Of a stretch of 45,689 nt of DNA, positions 7,718 to 16,013 are shown one piece after another (position 1 is the stretch's first letter; each line of letters opens with the position of its first letter). The stretch is taken from assembly GCF_002198655.1 (NCBI RefSeq), contig NZ_MWLN01000173.1, positions 1 through 45,689 on the forward strand, written 5' to 3'. The notes under the pieces were generated by a model. The model did no database searches and was not told where the DNA came from. It saw only the letters and a list, made by a program, of their open reading frames with translations. The position numbers were made by a program, and so were the translations under genes. The stretch comes from Kineosporia sp. A_224. GTDB lineage: Bacteria > Actinomycetota > Actinomycetes > Actinomycetales > Kineosporiaceae.

Positions 7718-8341
7718 TCAGACCGGGAACTCGCCGCGCTTCACCTGCGGCTTGGGCAGCCGGGTCCGGCGGATCTGCAGGGCGCGCATCATGCCGTAGG
7801 TCGCGCAGCCGGTCGCCTTGTCGCCGAACCGGTCGACGGTGATCCGGTTGAGCTTGCGGCGCAGCAGGAAGCTGTCGACGATCACCCACAGCACGAGCGC
7901 GTAGAGCGCCACGAGCGAGGCCCGGACGACGACCGCGACCGGGATGAGGCTCGACAGCAGGATGACCATGGCGACCGGGATGAACAGCTCGCCCGCGTTG
8001 CGGCGGGCGTCGACGTAGTCGCGGGTGAACCGCTTGGCGACGCCCTTGTCCCGCACGGGCAGGTAGCGCTCGTCGCCGGTGACGAGGGCCTGCCGCTGGA
8101 GGGCGCGCTCCTCGGCGAAGACCTTGCGCTCGGCCTCGCGTGCGGCCTTCTTCTCCTCCTTCGAGGCGCCCGGGCGGACGGCGGCGGCCCGGGCGGGGGA
8201 GCCGAGCGGGCGCCGGTTGCGCTGCTCCGCCTCCCGGCGCTTGGGCGTGGGCCGGCCCTTGGCGCCCTCGCGGACCTCGTGGTCCGTCGTGGCGGCAGCG
8301 GTGGTGGAGGTCTTGCCTGAGGTCTTCGTCCGTCCGAACAC
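7718..8341 (-). CDS. DUF3043 family membrane protein
   Basis: A 207-residue actinobacterial membrane protein of unknown role. The first ~70 residues are charged and disordered, with KEEKKAAREAERKVFAEERAL probably helical. A conserved block RYLPVRDKGVAKRFTRDYVDARRNAGELF is followed by two hydrophobic segments (about 120-140 and 143-162) and a basic tail with RFGDKATGCATYGMMRALQIRR. This arrangement is diagnostic of DUF3043. The GTG at 8341 is chosen because TACCCT lies 6 nt upstream; longer readings would run through the promoter of the divergent peptidase gene. The homologue is adjacent to cobT/cobS in M. tuberculosis (Rv2206), consistent with conserved gene order; here four genes intervene. 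Confidence 0.85.
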   Translation of the reverse strand: MFGRTKTSGKTSTTAAATTDHEVREGAKGRPTPKRREAEQRNRRPLGSPARAAAVRPGASKEEKKAAREAERKVFAEERALQRQALVTGDERYLPVRDKGVAKRFTRDYVDARRNAGELFIPVAMVILLSSLIPVAVVVRASLVALYALVLWVIVDSFLLRRKLNRITVDRFGDKATGCATYGMMRALQIRRTRLPKPQVKRGEFPV

Positions 8342-8347
8342 GGCACC

Positions 8348-8353
8348 AGGGTA
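8348..8353 (-). promoter_or_regulatory. -10 hexamer TACCCT, leaderless DUF3043 promoter
   Basis: TACCCT on the minus strand lies 6 nt before the GTG at 8341. Only 18 bp separate it from the -10 of the divergent peptidase gene, so the two promoters must overlap. Confidence 0.5.
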
Positions 8354-8371
8354 CGCAGCCGCGGCCCCGGA

Positions 8372-8377
8372 TACGGT
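8372..8377 (+). promoter_or_regulatory. -10 hexamer TACGGT, leaderless M20 peptidase promoter
   Basis: TACGGT lies 7 nt upstream of the ATG at 8385. It is the same hexamer as in front of the 2895 and 32428 genes. Confidence 0.5.
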
Positions 8378-8384
8378 GTCGGCC

Positions 8385-9800
8385 ATGACCGCACCGTCCT
8401 TCCGTGCTCCCCAGGTCGACGTCGAAGGGCTCCGGGCCCGGGTGGAGGCCGCCCTGCCGGCGCTGCGGGCCGACCTCGAGGACCTCGTCCGCATCCCGAG
8501 CGTCTCGGCCGCGGCCTTCGACCGGGCGCACCTGAGGGCGAGCGCGGCCCGGGTCGCCGACCTGCTGCGCGGGGCCGGGTTCGACGACGTCGAGGTGCTC
8601 CGCGTCGACGTGCCGGCCGGTCCCGGCTCCGAGGGGGCCGTCGACGGCGTCGTCCGCGGGGCGCCCGCGGTCGTCGCGCGCCGCCCCGGCCCGGACGGCG
8701 CCCCGACCGTCCTGCTCTACGCCCACCACGACGTCCAGCCGCCCGGGGACCCGGCGCTGTGGGACACCCCCGCGTTCGAGCCGGTCGAGCGGGACGGCCG
8801 GCTGTACGGCCGCGGCGCCGCCGACGACAAGGCCGGGATCGCCGTCCACCTCGCGGCGCTGCGGGCGCTCGGCGACGACCTGCCCGTCGGGGTCACCGTC
8901 TTCGTCGAGGGCGAGGAGGAGATCGGCTCGCCGACCTTCGAGGCGTTCCTCGCCGCCCACCGGGACCGGCTCGCCGCCGACGTCATCGTCGTCGCGGACT
9001 CCACCAACTGGCGCGTCGGGGAGCCGGCCCTCACGTCCAGCCTGCGCGGCCTCGTCGACGGCGTCGTCGAGGTCCGCACGCTCGACCACGCGATCCACTC
9101 CGGGATGTACGGCGGCGCCGTCGTCGACGCGATGACCGCGACGCTCAGGCTCCTCGCGGGCCTGTGGGACGCCAACGGCGACGTCGCCGTCCCCGGCCTC
9201 GTGAGCGGCGAGGCCGACGACCTCGGGTACTCGGACGCCGCCCTGCGCTCCGACGCCGGCGTCCTGGACGGGGTCGCCCTCGTCGGTACCGGCAGCCTCG
9301 AGACCCGGCTGTGGACCCGCCCCGCGATCACCGTCACCGGGATCGACGCGCCGTCCGTCGCGACGGCGTCCAACACGCTGCTCCCGGCGGTCCGCGCCAA
9401 GTTCACGATGCGGATCGCCCCCGGGCAGGACCCGGCGCAGGCGTTCGCCGCGCTCGAGAAGCACCTGCTGGCCGCCGCGCCCTGGGGCGCCCACGTCACG
9501 GTGACGCTCGGGGAGGCCGGCCACCCGTGGGCCGGGGACCTCGGGAACGACGTCTACGACACCGCCCGCTGGGCGCTCGAGCAGGCCTGGGGCCGGGCGC
9601 CGGTGCACATGGGCGTCGGCGGCTCGATCCCGTTCATCGCGGCGCTCGGCGAGGTCTACCCGGACGCGACCGTCCTCGTCACCGGCGTCGAGGACCCGGA
9701 CACGCGGGCGCACGGGACGAACGAGTCCCTGCACCTCGCCGAGTTCGCCCGGGCCTGCGTCGCCGAGACCCTGCTGCTCGCCGCGCTCGGCGGCCGCTGA
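8385..9800 (+). CDS. M20 family metallopeptidase (dipeptidase)
   Basis: A 471-aa di-zinc exopeptidase of the M20/M25/M40 clan, probably cleaving dipeptides or related amides in the cytoplasm. Metal and catalytic residues are visible: YAHHDVQ (first His ligand and Asp), GRGAADDKAG (bridging Asp), VEGEEEIGSP (general-base Glu and Glu ligand), DHAIHSGMYGG in the dimerisation/lid domain, and HGTNESLHLAEF carrying the last His ligand. Length matches the ~450-470 aa dipeptidase subgroup. The start at 8385 (MTAPSFRAPQVD) is supported by the adjacent -10. It is convergent with the c-di-GMP gene, 36 bp apart. Confidence 0.93.
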   Translation: MTAPSFRAPQVDVEGLRARVEAALPALRADLEDLVRIPSVSAAAFDRAHLRASAARVADLLRGAGFDDVEVLRVDVPAGPGSEGAVDGVVRGAPAVVARRPGPDGAPTVLLYAHHDVQPPGDPALWDTPAFEPVERDGRLYGRGAADDKAGIAVHLAALRALGDDLPVGVTVFVEGEEEIGSPTFEAFLAAHRDRLAADVIVVADSTNWRVGEPALTSSLRGLVDGVVEVRTLDHAIHSGMYGGAVVDAMTATLRLLAGLWDANGDVAVPGLVSGEADDLGYSDAALRSDAGVLDGVALVGTGSLETRLWTRPAITVTGIDAPSVATASNTLLPAVRAKFTMRIAPGQDPAQAFAALEKHLLAAAPWGAHVTVTLGEAGHPWAGDLGNDVYDTARWALEQAWGRAPVHMGVGGSIPFIAALGEVYPDATVLVTGVEDPDTRAHGTNESLHLAEFARACVAETLLLAALGGR

Positions 9801-9836
9801 CCGTCGTCCGGGCGGGCGCCGTCCGGGAGAGCGCGG

Positions 9837-12382
9837 TCAGGGCGTCTCGCGGTCCTCGGCCCGGGACCGCTGCGCCGGCAGCGCGGCCGCGGACGACGGG
9901 AGCTCCTTCACGTCGGCGGGCCGGTCGGCGGGCCGGTCGGCGGGCCGGTCAGCAGGCCCCAGCACGCCCCAGCGGAGCATCTCGCTGATCGCGGGCGCGG
10001 TCTGCGGCGTCGCCCAGAGGAAGCCCTGGCCCATCCGGCAGCCGGCCGACGCGATCCGGCGGCGCTGCTCGACGGTCTCGACGCCCTCGCAGATGAGCTC
10101 GATGCCCAGCCCGGCACCGAGCTCGACGATGCCCTTCATCATGGCCGCGCCGGGGCCGTCGTCCTCGAGGTCCACGACGAACGAGCGGTCGATCTTGAGG
10201 ATGTCCACCGGCAGCGTCTTGAGGTAGCTCAGCGACGAGTAGCCGGTGCCGAAGTCGTCGAGCGCGAGCCGCACGCCCATCGCCTTGATCTGGCGCAGCC
10301 GGCGCAGCGCGGCGTCGAGGTCCTGGACGAGGGCCGACTCGGTGATCTCCAGGACGAGGCGGCCGGGGTCGATCCCCGTCTCGTCGATGAGGGAGAGCAC
10401 CTCTCCGACGAGCGCCGGGTCCTCGAGCTGCTCGGCGGAGATGTTCACGTCGAGGGTCAGCGGGTAGCCGTCGGGGAACTCCGTGCGCCATGCGGCGAGC
10501 TGGCGGACCGCCTCGCCGAGGATCCAGCGGCCCAGCGGCACGATGAGCCCGGTCGCCTCCGCGAGGGGGATGAAGACGACCGGCGAGATCGGCCCGCGGG
10601 TCGGGTGCTGCCAGCGGACGAGCGCCTCGACGCCGAGGATGCGGCCCGAGGCGATGTCGACGATCGGCTGGTAGGCCAGCGACATCTGGTCCCCGGCGGT
10701 GAGCGCCGTGACGAGGTCGCCGGAGAGCTCGGTGCGCTCCTGGGTCGCCTCGCGCATCGCCGGCTCGAACGCCGTCACGGCCCCCTTGCCCGCGGCCTTC
10801 GCGGCGTTGAGGGCGACGTCGACGTCCCGCATGAGCTCGACGACGGTCGCCGTCCCCGGCGCGGCGAGCGCGAACCCGGCGCTCGCGGCGACGTGCAGGT
10901 TGCGGCCCCGGATGTCGACGTTGCGGGCCACGTTCGTCATGAGCGCGTCGATCCGCTGCCGGGCCTCGGCCTGGGTGCCGACGTCCTGGAGGAGGACGGC
11001 GAACTCGTCGCCGGCGAGCCGGCAGACGACGTCCCCGCGGCCGGCGGCACGGTGCAGCCGGGCACCGACCGTGCGCAGCAGCCGGTCGCCGATCTCGTGG
11101 CCGAAGCTGTCGTTGACGTCCTTGAAGCCGTCGAGGTCGACGAGGACGACGGCGAGCGGCGGCTCGCCCTCGGCGAGGGCCTCGGTGAGCTTCTCGATGA
11201 ACTGCGCCCGGTTGCCCAGGGCGGTCAGCTCGTCGTGGGTCGCCTGGTAGCGCAGCTCCCCGAGCAGGGCGGTGAGCCGGTCCCGGGCGTAGACCATCGC
11301 GCTGCTCATCTGGGCGAACTCGTCCGACCCGGTGAGGGGCACCTCTGGTTGAGGGCGCCGGTCGTCACCGTCGAGATGTCCTCGAGGACGGTCCGGACGT
11401 CCTGGGACGTCGCCCGCCACAGCGCGCCGAGCAGGTAGACGGTGATCGCGAGGATCCCCAGGGTGAGGAGCACGGGCCGGTTCCGCTCGCCCGCGAGCCG
11501 GTCCTGGCGCTGGGCCAGGAGGGTGTCCATGGTCCCGATGAGGGCGCTGGACAGGGCCGTCGACGACGCGGTCACCGAGCCCAGGTCCGCCCGGGTGCCA
11601 CCGCCGGCCGTGGCCTGGTCACCGACCGCCAGGTACTGCCGGACGGCGATGAACAGAGCGTTGACCTGCGGCGAGACGTTGTCCGAGAAGCCGGTCCACG
11701 ACGTCGCGGCCTGCGCCGTCCGGACGTCCTCGACGAGCCGGTCGAGCGTCGTCCGCAGGTCCGCCACGGCGAGCTGCCAGCGGATGTCCTCGCGGATGTC
11801 GGGCGTGGCGTCGGCCGTGTAGCGCTCCTGCGCCGTGCCTGCGGCGATGAGCAGGCGCGGCAGCCGGTCCGCGAGCGCGATGAGCACGTGGTAGGTGTCG
11901 AGCTCGGGGTCGAGGATGAGCTTGCTCGCGTCGGTGACCGAGTCGATGAGGTCGAGCGCCGTCTCCTGGGCCGTCGCGGCGGCGACCGCCTGCTGGGCCG
12001 GGGTGAGGCTGCCGTCGGTGATGCGGGTGAGCTGGTCGCGCAGCCGCAGCCACTGCGGGTGGACGTTGAAGACGTCCCCGAGCCGGGCGTCGATCTCCTC
12101 GACGTCGCGGCGTGCGGGCAGGTCCGCCGCTGTCGTCGGCCGGCCGGCCGCGGCCTGCTGGCGCACCTCGGACAGCTCGGCGACGATCCGGACGAGCGGC
12201 TCGACGTACGTCAGGCCGTCGCGCTCGAGCCCCGCATCGGTGATCTGGCCCGTCGCCCGGGCCCCGCTGAGCGCCAGGCTCACCGTGAGCGGGACGAGCA
12301 GCAGCAGGAGGACCGCCGCGAACTTCGTCGCGACCCGCAGCCGACGGATGAGGAGCATGCCGGGCCACAGGAGGGCGTCCAT
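9837..12382 (-). pseudogene. Membrane sensor-HAMP-GGDEF-EAL protein, split by a one-base frameshift
   Basis: The intact product (~848 aa) would make or degrade cyclic di-GMP at the membrane. The first part starts at ATG 12382 (MDALLWPGMLLIRRLRVATKF, strong AGGAGA Shine-Dalgarno) and has a membrane segment, an ~250-aa extracytoplasmic sensor, a second membrane segment and the start of HAMP (RTVLEDISTVTTGALNQ). Near 11341-11346 the frame changes and the rest continues as VPLTGSDEFAQMSSAM, then GGDEF with RLAGDEFAVLL (first Gly replaced by Ala), and EAL with EALVRW, DVNISAEQL, LEITES, DDFGTGYSSLSYLK, KIDRS and EGVET. Restoring one G (AGG GTG for AGGTG) joins the halves exactly in HAMP. The upstream frame ends at 11306. 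Possible causes are sequencing error, real inactivation, or separate translation of a soluble GGDEF-EAL half. Confidence 0.85.
9912..9959. repeat. 12-bp tandem repeat, four copies, coding Pro-Ala-Asp-Arg
   Basis: Three perfect copies of GTCGGCGGGCCG and a diverged fourth lie in the C-terminal tail of the GGDEF-EAL gene. They encode a PADR repeat after the EAL domain, where length change is harmless. Confidence 0.9.
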
Positions 12383-12599
12383 GCCGTCTCCTTCCCGTCG
12401 GGCGCGCGCGCCGCCGGGCCGGGCGGGTGCCCGGCCTCCCCGGGTGCGTCGGCGCGACCGCCCGGGACCTTGACCCCCGGCGCGGCGGCCGTGGGCCGAC
12501 CCGGTGACGCGCTCACCCGGCAGGACGCAGCCGGGAGACCCGGCGTCGCGGTCGGCGCCGCGGCCGCCGGCCCGCCCGGCCGGGCCCGGGCCGGCGTGC

Positions 12600-12605
12600 C
12601 AGGAT
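12600..12605 (+). promoter_or_regulatory. -10-like hexamer CAGGAT before glycerate kinase
   Basis: CAGGAT ends 6 nt before the ATG at 12612, the leaderless spacing seen elsewhere, with C in place of the usual first T. No Shine-Dalgarno is visible. Confidence 0.35.
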
Positions 12606-12611
12606 CGGCGG

Positions 12612-13781
12612 ATGCGTGTCCTCCTCGCCCCCGACTGCTTCACCGGCACGCTGTCCGCGCCGCAGGCCGCTGACGCGCTCGCCGAGGGCTGGCGCCGGCA
12701 CGCCCCGGACGACGTCCTCGACCTCTGCCCGCTCTCGGACGGCGGCCCCGGCTTCCTCGAGGTGCTCGCCGCGGCGCTGCCCGCCGGCCGGCTCGAGGCG
12801 CTCACCGTGGCCGGGCCGCTCGGGGAGCCGGTGCCCGCCGGGCTGCTCGTCGTCCCCGGCGAGGACGGCGCCGTCACCGCCTACGTCGAGTCCGCCCAGG
12901 CGTGCGGGCTGCACCTCGTGCCCGCCGACCGCCGCGACCCGGGCCGGACGACGACCCGCGGCGTCGGCGACCTGCTGCGGGCGGCCCGGGACGCCGGGGC
13001 CCGCCGCGTCGTCGTGGGCCTCGGCGGCTCGGGGACCAACGACGGCGGCGCCGGGGTGCTCGCGGCGCTCGCCCCGCCGCACGTCGCCGCCGACCCGGTG
13101 ACCGGCGCCGTCGTCGAGCGGCTCGCCGCCGGCGGGGCGGCGCTGCGCGACCTCACGGCGGCCGACCTCGGCTGGCTCGCCGACGTCCGGACGGACTGGT
13201 CGGGCGTCGACCTCGTCGTCGCGAGCGACGTCGACATCGCCCTGCTCGGGTTCCACGGCGCGAGCGCCGGGTTCGCCGCCCAGAAAGGGGCCGGCCCGGA
13301 GCAGGCGCAGTCCCTGGAGCGCTGCCTCGGCGACCTCGCGGCCGCCGCGACGACCGCGCTGGGGCTCGACCCGAAGCTCACCGCGACGCCCGGCGCCGGC
13401 GCGGCCGGCGGCCTCGGCTTCGGTCTCATGCTCCTCGGCGCGACCCGGGTGCCCGGCTCGACGGCCGTCCTCGACGCGGTCGGCCTGCCGGCGCGGCTGC
13501 GCGGCAGCGACCTCGTCGTCACCGGGGAGGGCTGCTTCGACTGGCAGTCGCTGCGCGGCAAGGTCGTCGCCGGGGTCGCCCGGGCGGCGACGGACGTCGG
13601 AGTGCCCGTCGTCGTCGTCGCCGGCCAGGTGCTCGTCGGCCGGCGCGAGGCGCAGACGATCGGGGTCGACGCCGCGTACCCGGTCGCGAGCAGCCCGGCC
13701 GAGGTCGACGCCGCGATGGCGGACCCGCACGGAACTCTCGCGGCCCGCGCCGAGCGGGTCGCCCGCACCTGGTCGCGCTGA
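12612..13781 (+). CDS. Glycerate kinase
   Basis: The enzyme phosphorylates D-glycerate with ATP (GarK/GlxK family), feeding glyoxylate or serine breakdown into glycolysis. The 389-aa product starts MRVLLAPDCFTGTLSAPQAA and contains CPLSDGGPGFLEVL, VVGLGGSGTNDGGAGVL, the KGAGPEQ block, TPGAGAAGGLGFGLM and LVVTGEGCFDWQSLRGK, all conserved in the family and of usual length (~380). The ATG at 12612 is chosen because upstream in-frame sequence is low-complexity and lies in the divergent promoter region. From memory, the M. tuberculosis neighbour Rv2205c is the syntenic homologue; a mycobacterial-type physiological substrate has not been fixed. Confidence 0.9.
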   Translation: MRVLLAPDCFTGTLSAPQAADALAEGWRRHAPDDVLDLCPLSDGGPGFLEVLAAALPAGRLEALTVAGPLGEPVPAGLLVVPGEDGAVTAYVESAQACGLHLVPADRRDPGRTTTRGVGDLLRAARDAGARRVVVGLGGSGTNDGGAGVLAALAPPHVAADPVTGAVVERLAAGGAALRDLTAADLGWLADVRTDWSGVDLVVASDVDIALLGFHGASAGFAAQKGAGPEQAQSLERCLGDLAAAATTALGLDPKLTATPGAGAAGGLGFGLMLLGATRVPGSTAVLDAVGLPARLRGSDLVVTGEGCFDWQSLRGKVVAGVARAATDVGVPVVVVAGQVLVGRREAQTIGVDAAYPVASSPAEVDAAMADPHGTLAARAERVARTWSR

Positions 13782-13824
13782 CGTCGCCGCCGGTGCGGCA
13801 GCGGTGATCGTCGTCCGTCCCGGG

Positions 13825-13857
13825 TGTCAACCTGGAGGCCCCGCCCCCGCGTAGAAG
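13825..13857 (+). promoter_or_regulatory. ECF-type promoter of the sigma factor gene, probably autoregulated
   Basis: TGTCAACC is followed after 17 nt by CGTAG. The AACC - ~17 nt - CGT pattern is the usual shape of actinobacterial ECF promoters and lies about 55 nt before the sigma gene. Autoregulation is an inference. Confidence 0.45.
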
Positions 13858-13908
13858 GGGCATGGGGAACAGCAGCGGCGGCCGGGCGGCCGCCCCGGGG
13901 GTGACGAC

Positions 13909-14454
13909 GTGAGCGACGCCGACGACACGTTCCGGGTGTTCGTCGACGCCCGCTGGCCGGCGCTGGTCCGGTTCGCGTGGACGCTCACGGGCGACCGGGG
14001 CCATGCGGAGGACGTCGTCCAGAGCGCGCTGGAGAAGACCTGGAGGCGCTGGCGGCACGTCCGCCTCGACGGCGCGGAGGCGTACGTCCGGGCGGCCGTC
14101 GTCAACACGGTCATCAGCCGGGCCCGGCGCCGCCGGGTGCGCGAGACGTTCCTGCCGGCCGGGACGCAGGAGGGCGGCGCCCCGGCCGGCGGTGCGTGGG
14201 ACGTCGACCTCGCCGAGGAGCGGGCGCTCGCCGACGCCGTCTGGGTCGAGCTCGCGCTGCTGCCGGCGCGGATGCGCGCGGTCGTCGTCCTGCGGTTCCT
14301 CGAGGACCAGTCCGAGGCGTCGACCGCGCAGCTGCTCGGCTGCTCGGTCGGCACCGTGAAGAGCCAGACCAACCGGGCGATGGCCCGGCTGCGGGAGCGG
14401 ACGGCGCTGCGTGACCTCGTCGGGGTCCCGGCGGCCGGTGAGGGGGAGCGATGA
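13909..14454 (+). CDS. SigE-family ECF RNA polymerase sigma factor
   Basis: An alternative sigma factor of 181 aa, close to the TIGR02983 (Streptomyces-type SigE) group. Region 2 is seen in RFAWTLTGDRGHAEDVVQSALEK...WRRW, and region 4 in LPARMRAVVVLRFLEDQ followed by a helix-turn-helix STAQLLGCSVGTVKSQ. No region 3 is present, as expected. The GTG at 13909 is preferred: the GTG at 13901 is out of frame and the ECF-like promoter lies upstream. The stop overlaps the start of the following membrane-protein gene by 4 bp (ATGA), the usual layout for an ECF factor and its membrane partner. Confidence 0.93.
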   Translation: MSDADDTFRVFVDARWPALVRFAWTLTGDRGHAEDVVQSALEKTWRRWRHVRLDGAEAYVRAAVVNTVISRARRRRVRETFLPAGTQEGGAPAGGAWDVDLAEERALADAVWVELALLPARMRAVVVLRFLEDQSEASTAQLLGCSVGTVKSQTNRAMARLRERTALRDLVGVPAAGEGER

Positions 14455-15872
14455 CCGGGAACGGACGACGCGCGGGGTTCGCGGAGCCGGAGCAGGCGTG
14501 GAGCGCGGTCGAGGCGGAGACGGTGCGGCGGGCCCTCGCCGCGCGGCAGGACCGGATGGACCCCGGCCCGGCGCCGTGGCCCGCGCTGGTCCGGCGGCGT
14601 GCTGCGGCGGTCCGCCGACGGCGGGCCACGTGGACGGCGGGTCTGGTCGCCGGGGCGCTCGCCGTGACCGGCGTCGCGTCCGGGGTGGCCGGTCTGGGCG
14701 GTCTGCGCGGCGACCCGGTCGCGGTGCCGGCGGCCCCGGCCTGGGCGCCGCGGCTCGACGGGCCGACGGTCGGCAGCCTCGCCCGCGACGAGGCGTTCCT
14801 CGCGGCGGTCCGGGCCCGTGCGGCCGACGAGGACGACCTCGGTGACGTCCGGGGCCCGCGGGTGCTCGTCGCGACGGACGTCGAGGGCAGCCGGCTCGTC
14901 CTCGTCGCGTGGTCCCGCTCGCGCGGGGTGCAGTGGCTCGTCGGCCCGGCAGGGGCGCCGGCCGCGGACCTGCGCCTCGCCGACGGCTGCGCCGCCACGG
15001 ACGTCTGCCTGCAGAGGTACGGGCTGTCCTGGACGGTGAGCTCGGCCGACACCGGCGGGGCCGGTGCCCCGTCCGGGCTCGTCGTGTGGGCCGGTGCGGG
15101 GGCGACCACCGTCGTCACGGCCGGCAACGACGTCGCGGCCGACGGCACGGTCCGGCCGCACGAGGTACCGGCCGCCGAGCGCTGGCCCGGGGTCTACGTG
15201 GCCCCGCTCGCCTCGGTGGCCGGTCGGCTCGACGTGTCGGTGCGGCCGGCGGACGGGAGCAGGCCGCTGTCGACGGGCTCCTACACGGGCTCGTCGCTCG
15301 ACGTCGACGCGTGGTGGGCGCAGGCAGCGGCGCCGGACGGGGCGGCGGCGGCCCGCGGGACGGGGATCTCCGACCCAGCAGCGCGCGGCGACCTCGTGAC
15401 GCTCGCCGCCCGGGTCACCGGGATCGAGCCGGCACCCGGCGACGGCTCCCGGGTCGTCCTCGCGGACACCGCGGGGGACCGGGCGACCGCCGTCCTCGTC
15501 CTGCGCGCCCCGGGCGGCGGGTGGGCGCGGGTGGTCGCCGTCCGGGACGGCGGCGGGGCGACGGTGACCGCCTACGCCGTCGAGGCGTTCCCGGCGGAGC
15601 TCGACCCTGGCGCGGTCCCCGTGGCGTGGCTGGAGGACGGCGTCGTCCGTGCGGTCGGGGGGACCGGCGCGACGACCGTCGAGGTCGGCACCCGGCAGCG
15701 GAACCTCGGGCCCGTCCCGCTCGAGCGGGTGGTCACCGAGGTCGAGGTCGACCAGGACCCGATCTTCGCGCACTTCAGTGACGCCGGGGACCACGAGCGC
15801 GGCATGGTCGACGTGGCCCGCCCGTGGCCCGAGTCGCAGATCCTCGCCGGCCCGGTCGCCGGGACCCGATGA
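14451..15872 (+). CDS. Membrane-anchored protein coupled to the ECF sigma factor, candidate regulator/sensor
   Basis: 473 aa. A cytoplasmic N-terminus of ~62 residues is Arg/Ala-rich (LVRRRAAAVRRRRATW), followed by one membrane segment (about 63-86, WTAGLVAGALAVTGVASGVA) and ~385 extracytoplasmic residues. The latter include a Cys pair in ADGCAATDVC and repeated beta-rich stretches, but no enzyme motif that I can recognise. It lacks the zinc anti-sigma HxxxCxxC motif. Overlap with the sigma gene and a good AGGGGGAG Shine-Dalgarno imply co-expression, and the topology fits an anti-sigma or signal-sensing partner; this is inference. The pairing of SigE-family factors with such proteins is common in actinomycetes. 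Confidence 0.7.
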   Translation: MTGNGRRAGFAEPEQAWSAVEAETVRRALAARQDRMDPGPAPWPALVRRRAAAVRRRRATWTAGLVAGALAVTGVASGVAGLGGLRGDPVAVPAAPAWAPRLDGPTVGSLARDEAFLAAVRARAADEDDLGDVRGPRVLVATDVEGSRLVLVAWSRSRGVQWLVGPAGAPAADLRLADGCAATDVCLQRYGLSWTVSSADTGGAGAPSGLVVWAGAGATTVVTAGNDVAADGTVRPHEVPAAERWPGVYVAPLASVAGRLDVSVRPADGSRPLSTGSYTGSSLDVDAWWAQAAAPDGAAAARGTGISDPAARGDLVTLAARVTGIEPAPGDGSRVVLADTAGDRATAVLVLRAPGGGWARVVAVRDGGGATVTAYAVEAFPAELDPGAVPVAWLEDGVVRAVGGTGATTVEVGTRQRNLGPVPLERVVTEVEVDQDPIFAHFSDAGDHERGMVDVARPWPESQILAGPVAGTR

Positions 15873-15885
15873 CCCGGGGCCGGGC

Positions 15886-15951
15886 CGGGCGGGAGAACCT
15901 GCGCCCGCCGACGTACCCTGGTCGGGAATGCAGCGCGGAGAACCTGCGCTG
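15886..15951. repeat. Twin dyads sharing the loop GGAGAACCT, flanking the erpA promoter
   Basis: The 13-mer GGAGAACCTGCGC occurs at 15892-15904 and 15937-15949. Each copy sits in its own inverted repeat: CGGGCG/CGCCCG (15886-15907) and CAGCGC/GCGCTG (15931-15951). The arms differ but each set is self-complementary, while the loop is constant. The dyads lie on either side of the -10 hexamer at 15914, an arrangement typical of an operator pair. Confidence 0.6.
15914..15919 (+). promoter_or_regulatory. -10 hexamer TACCCT, erpA transcript
   Basis: TACCCT lies 8 nt before an ATG at 15928 and 94 nt before the erpA start. It probably drives erpA and, if used as a leaderless promoter, the mini-ORF. 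Confidence 0.5.
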
Positions 15952-15987
15952 AGTCCACCGACGGGCCCCGCGCCCGAGCCAGCGTGA
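15928..15987 (+). CDS. Possible leaderless 19-codon upstream ORF before erpA
   Basis: An ATG placed 8 nt after a -10 hexamer opens a 19-residue frame, MQRGEPALSPPTGPAPEPA, ending in TGA 26 nt before erpA. The second dyad lies inside it. It uses codons rare in the neighbours (GGA, GAA, CCT, AGT, CCA) and is Pro-rich. It could be a translated regulatory uORF, but may be chance. Confidence 0.3.
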   Translation: MQRGEPALSPPTGPAPEPA

Positions 15988-16013
15988 CCTCCCGAACCCA
16001 TGGAGACGATCAG

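Noticed and set aside
11335-11350. Programmed -1 frameshifting in the GGDEF-EAL gene
   Set aside because: The geometry is -1, but there is no X XXY YYZ slippery heptamer, and joining would restore a single domain rather than give a useful alternative product.
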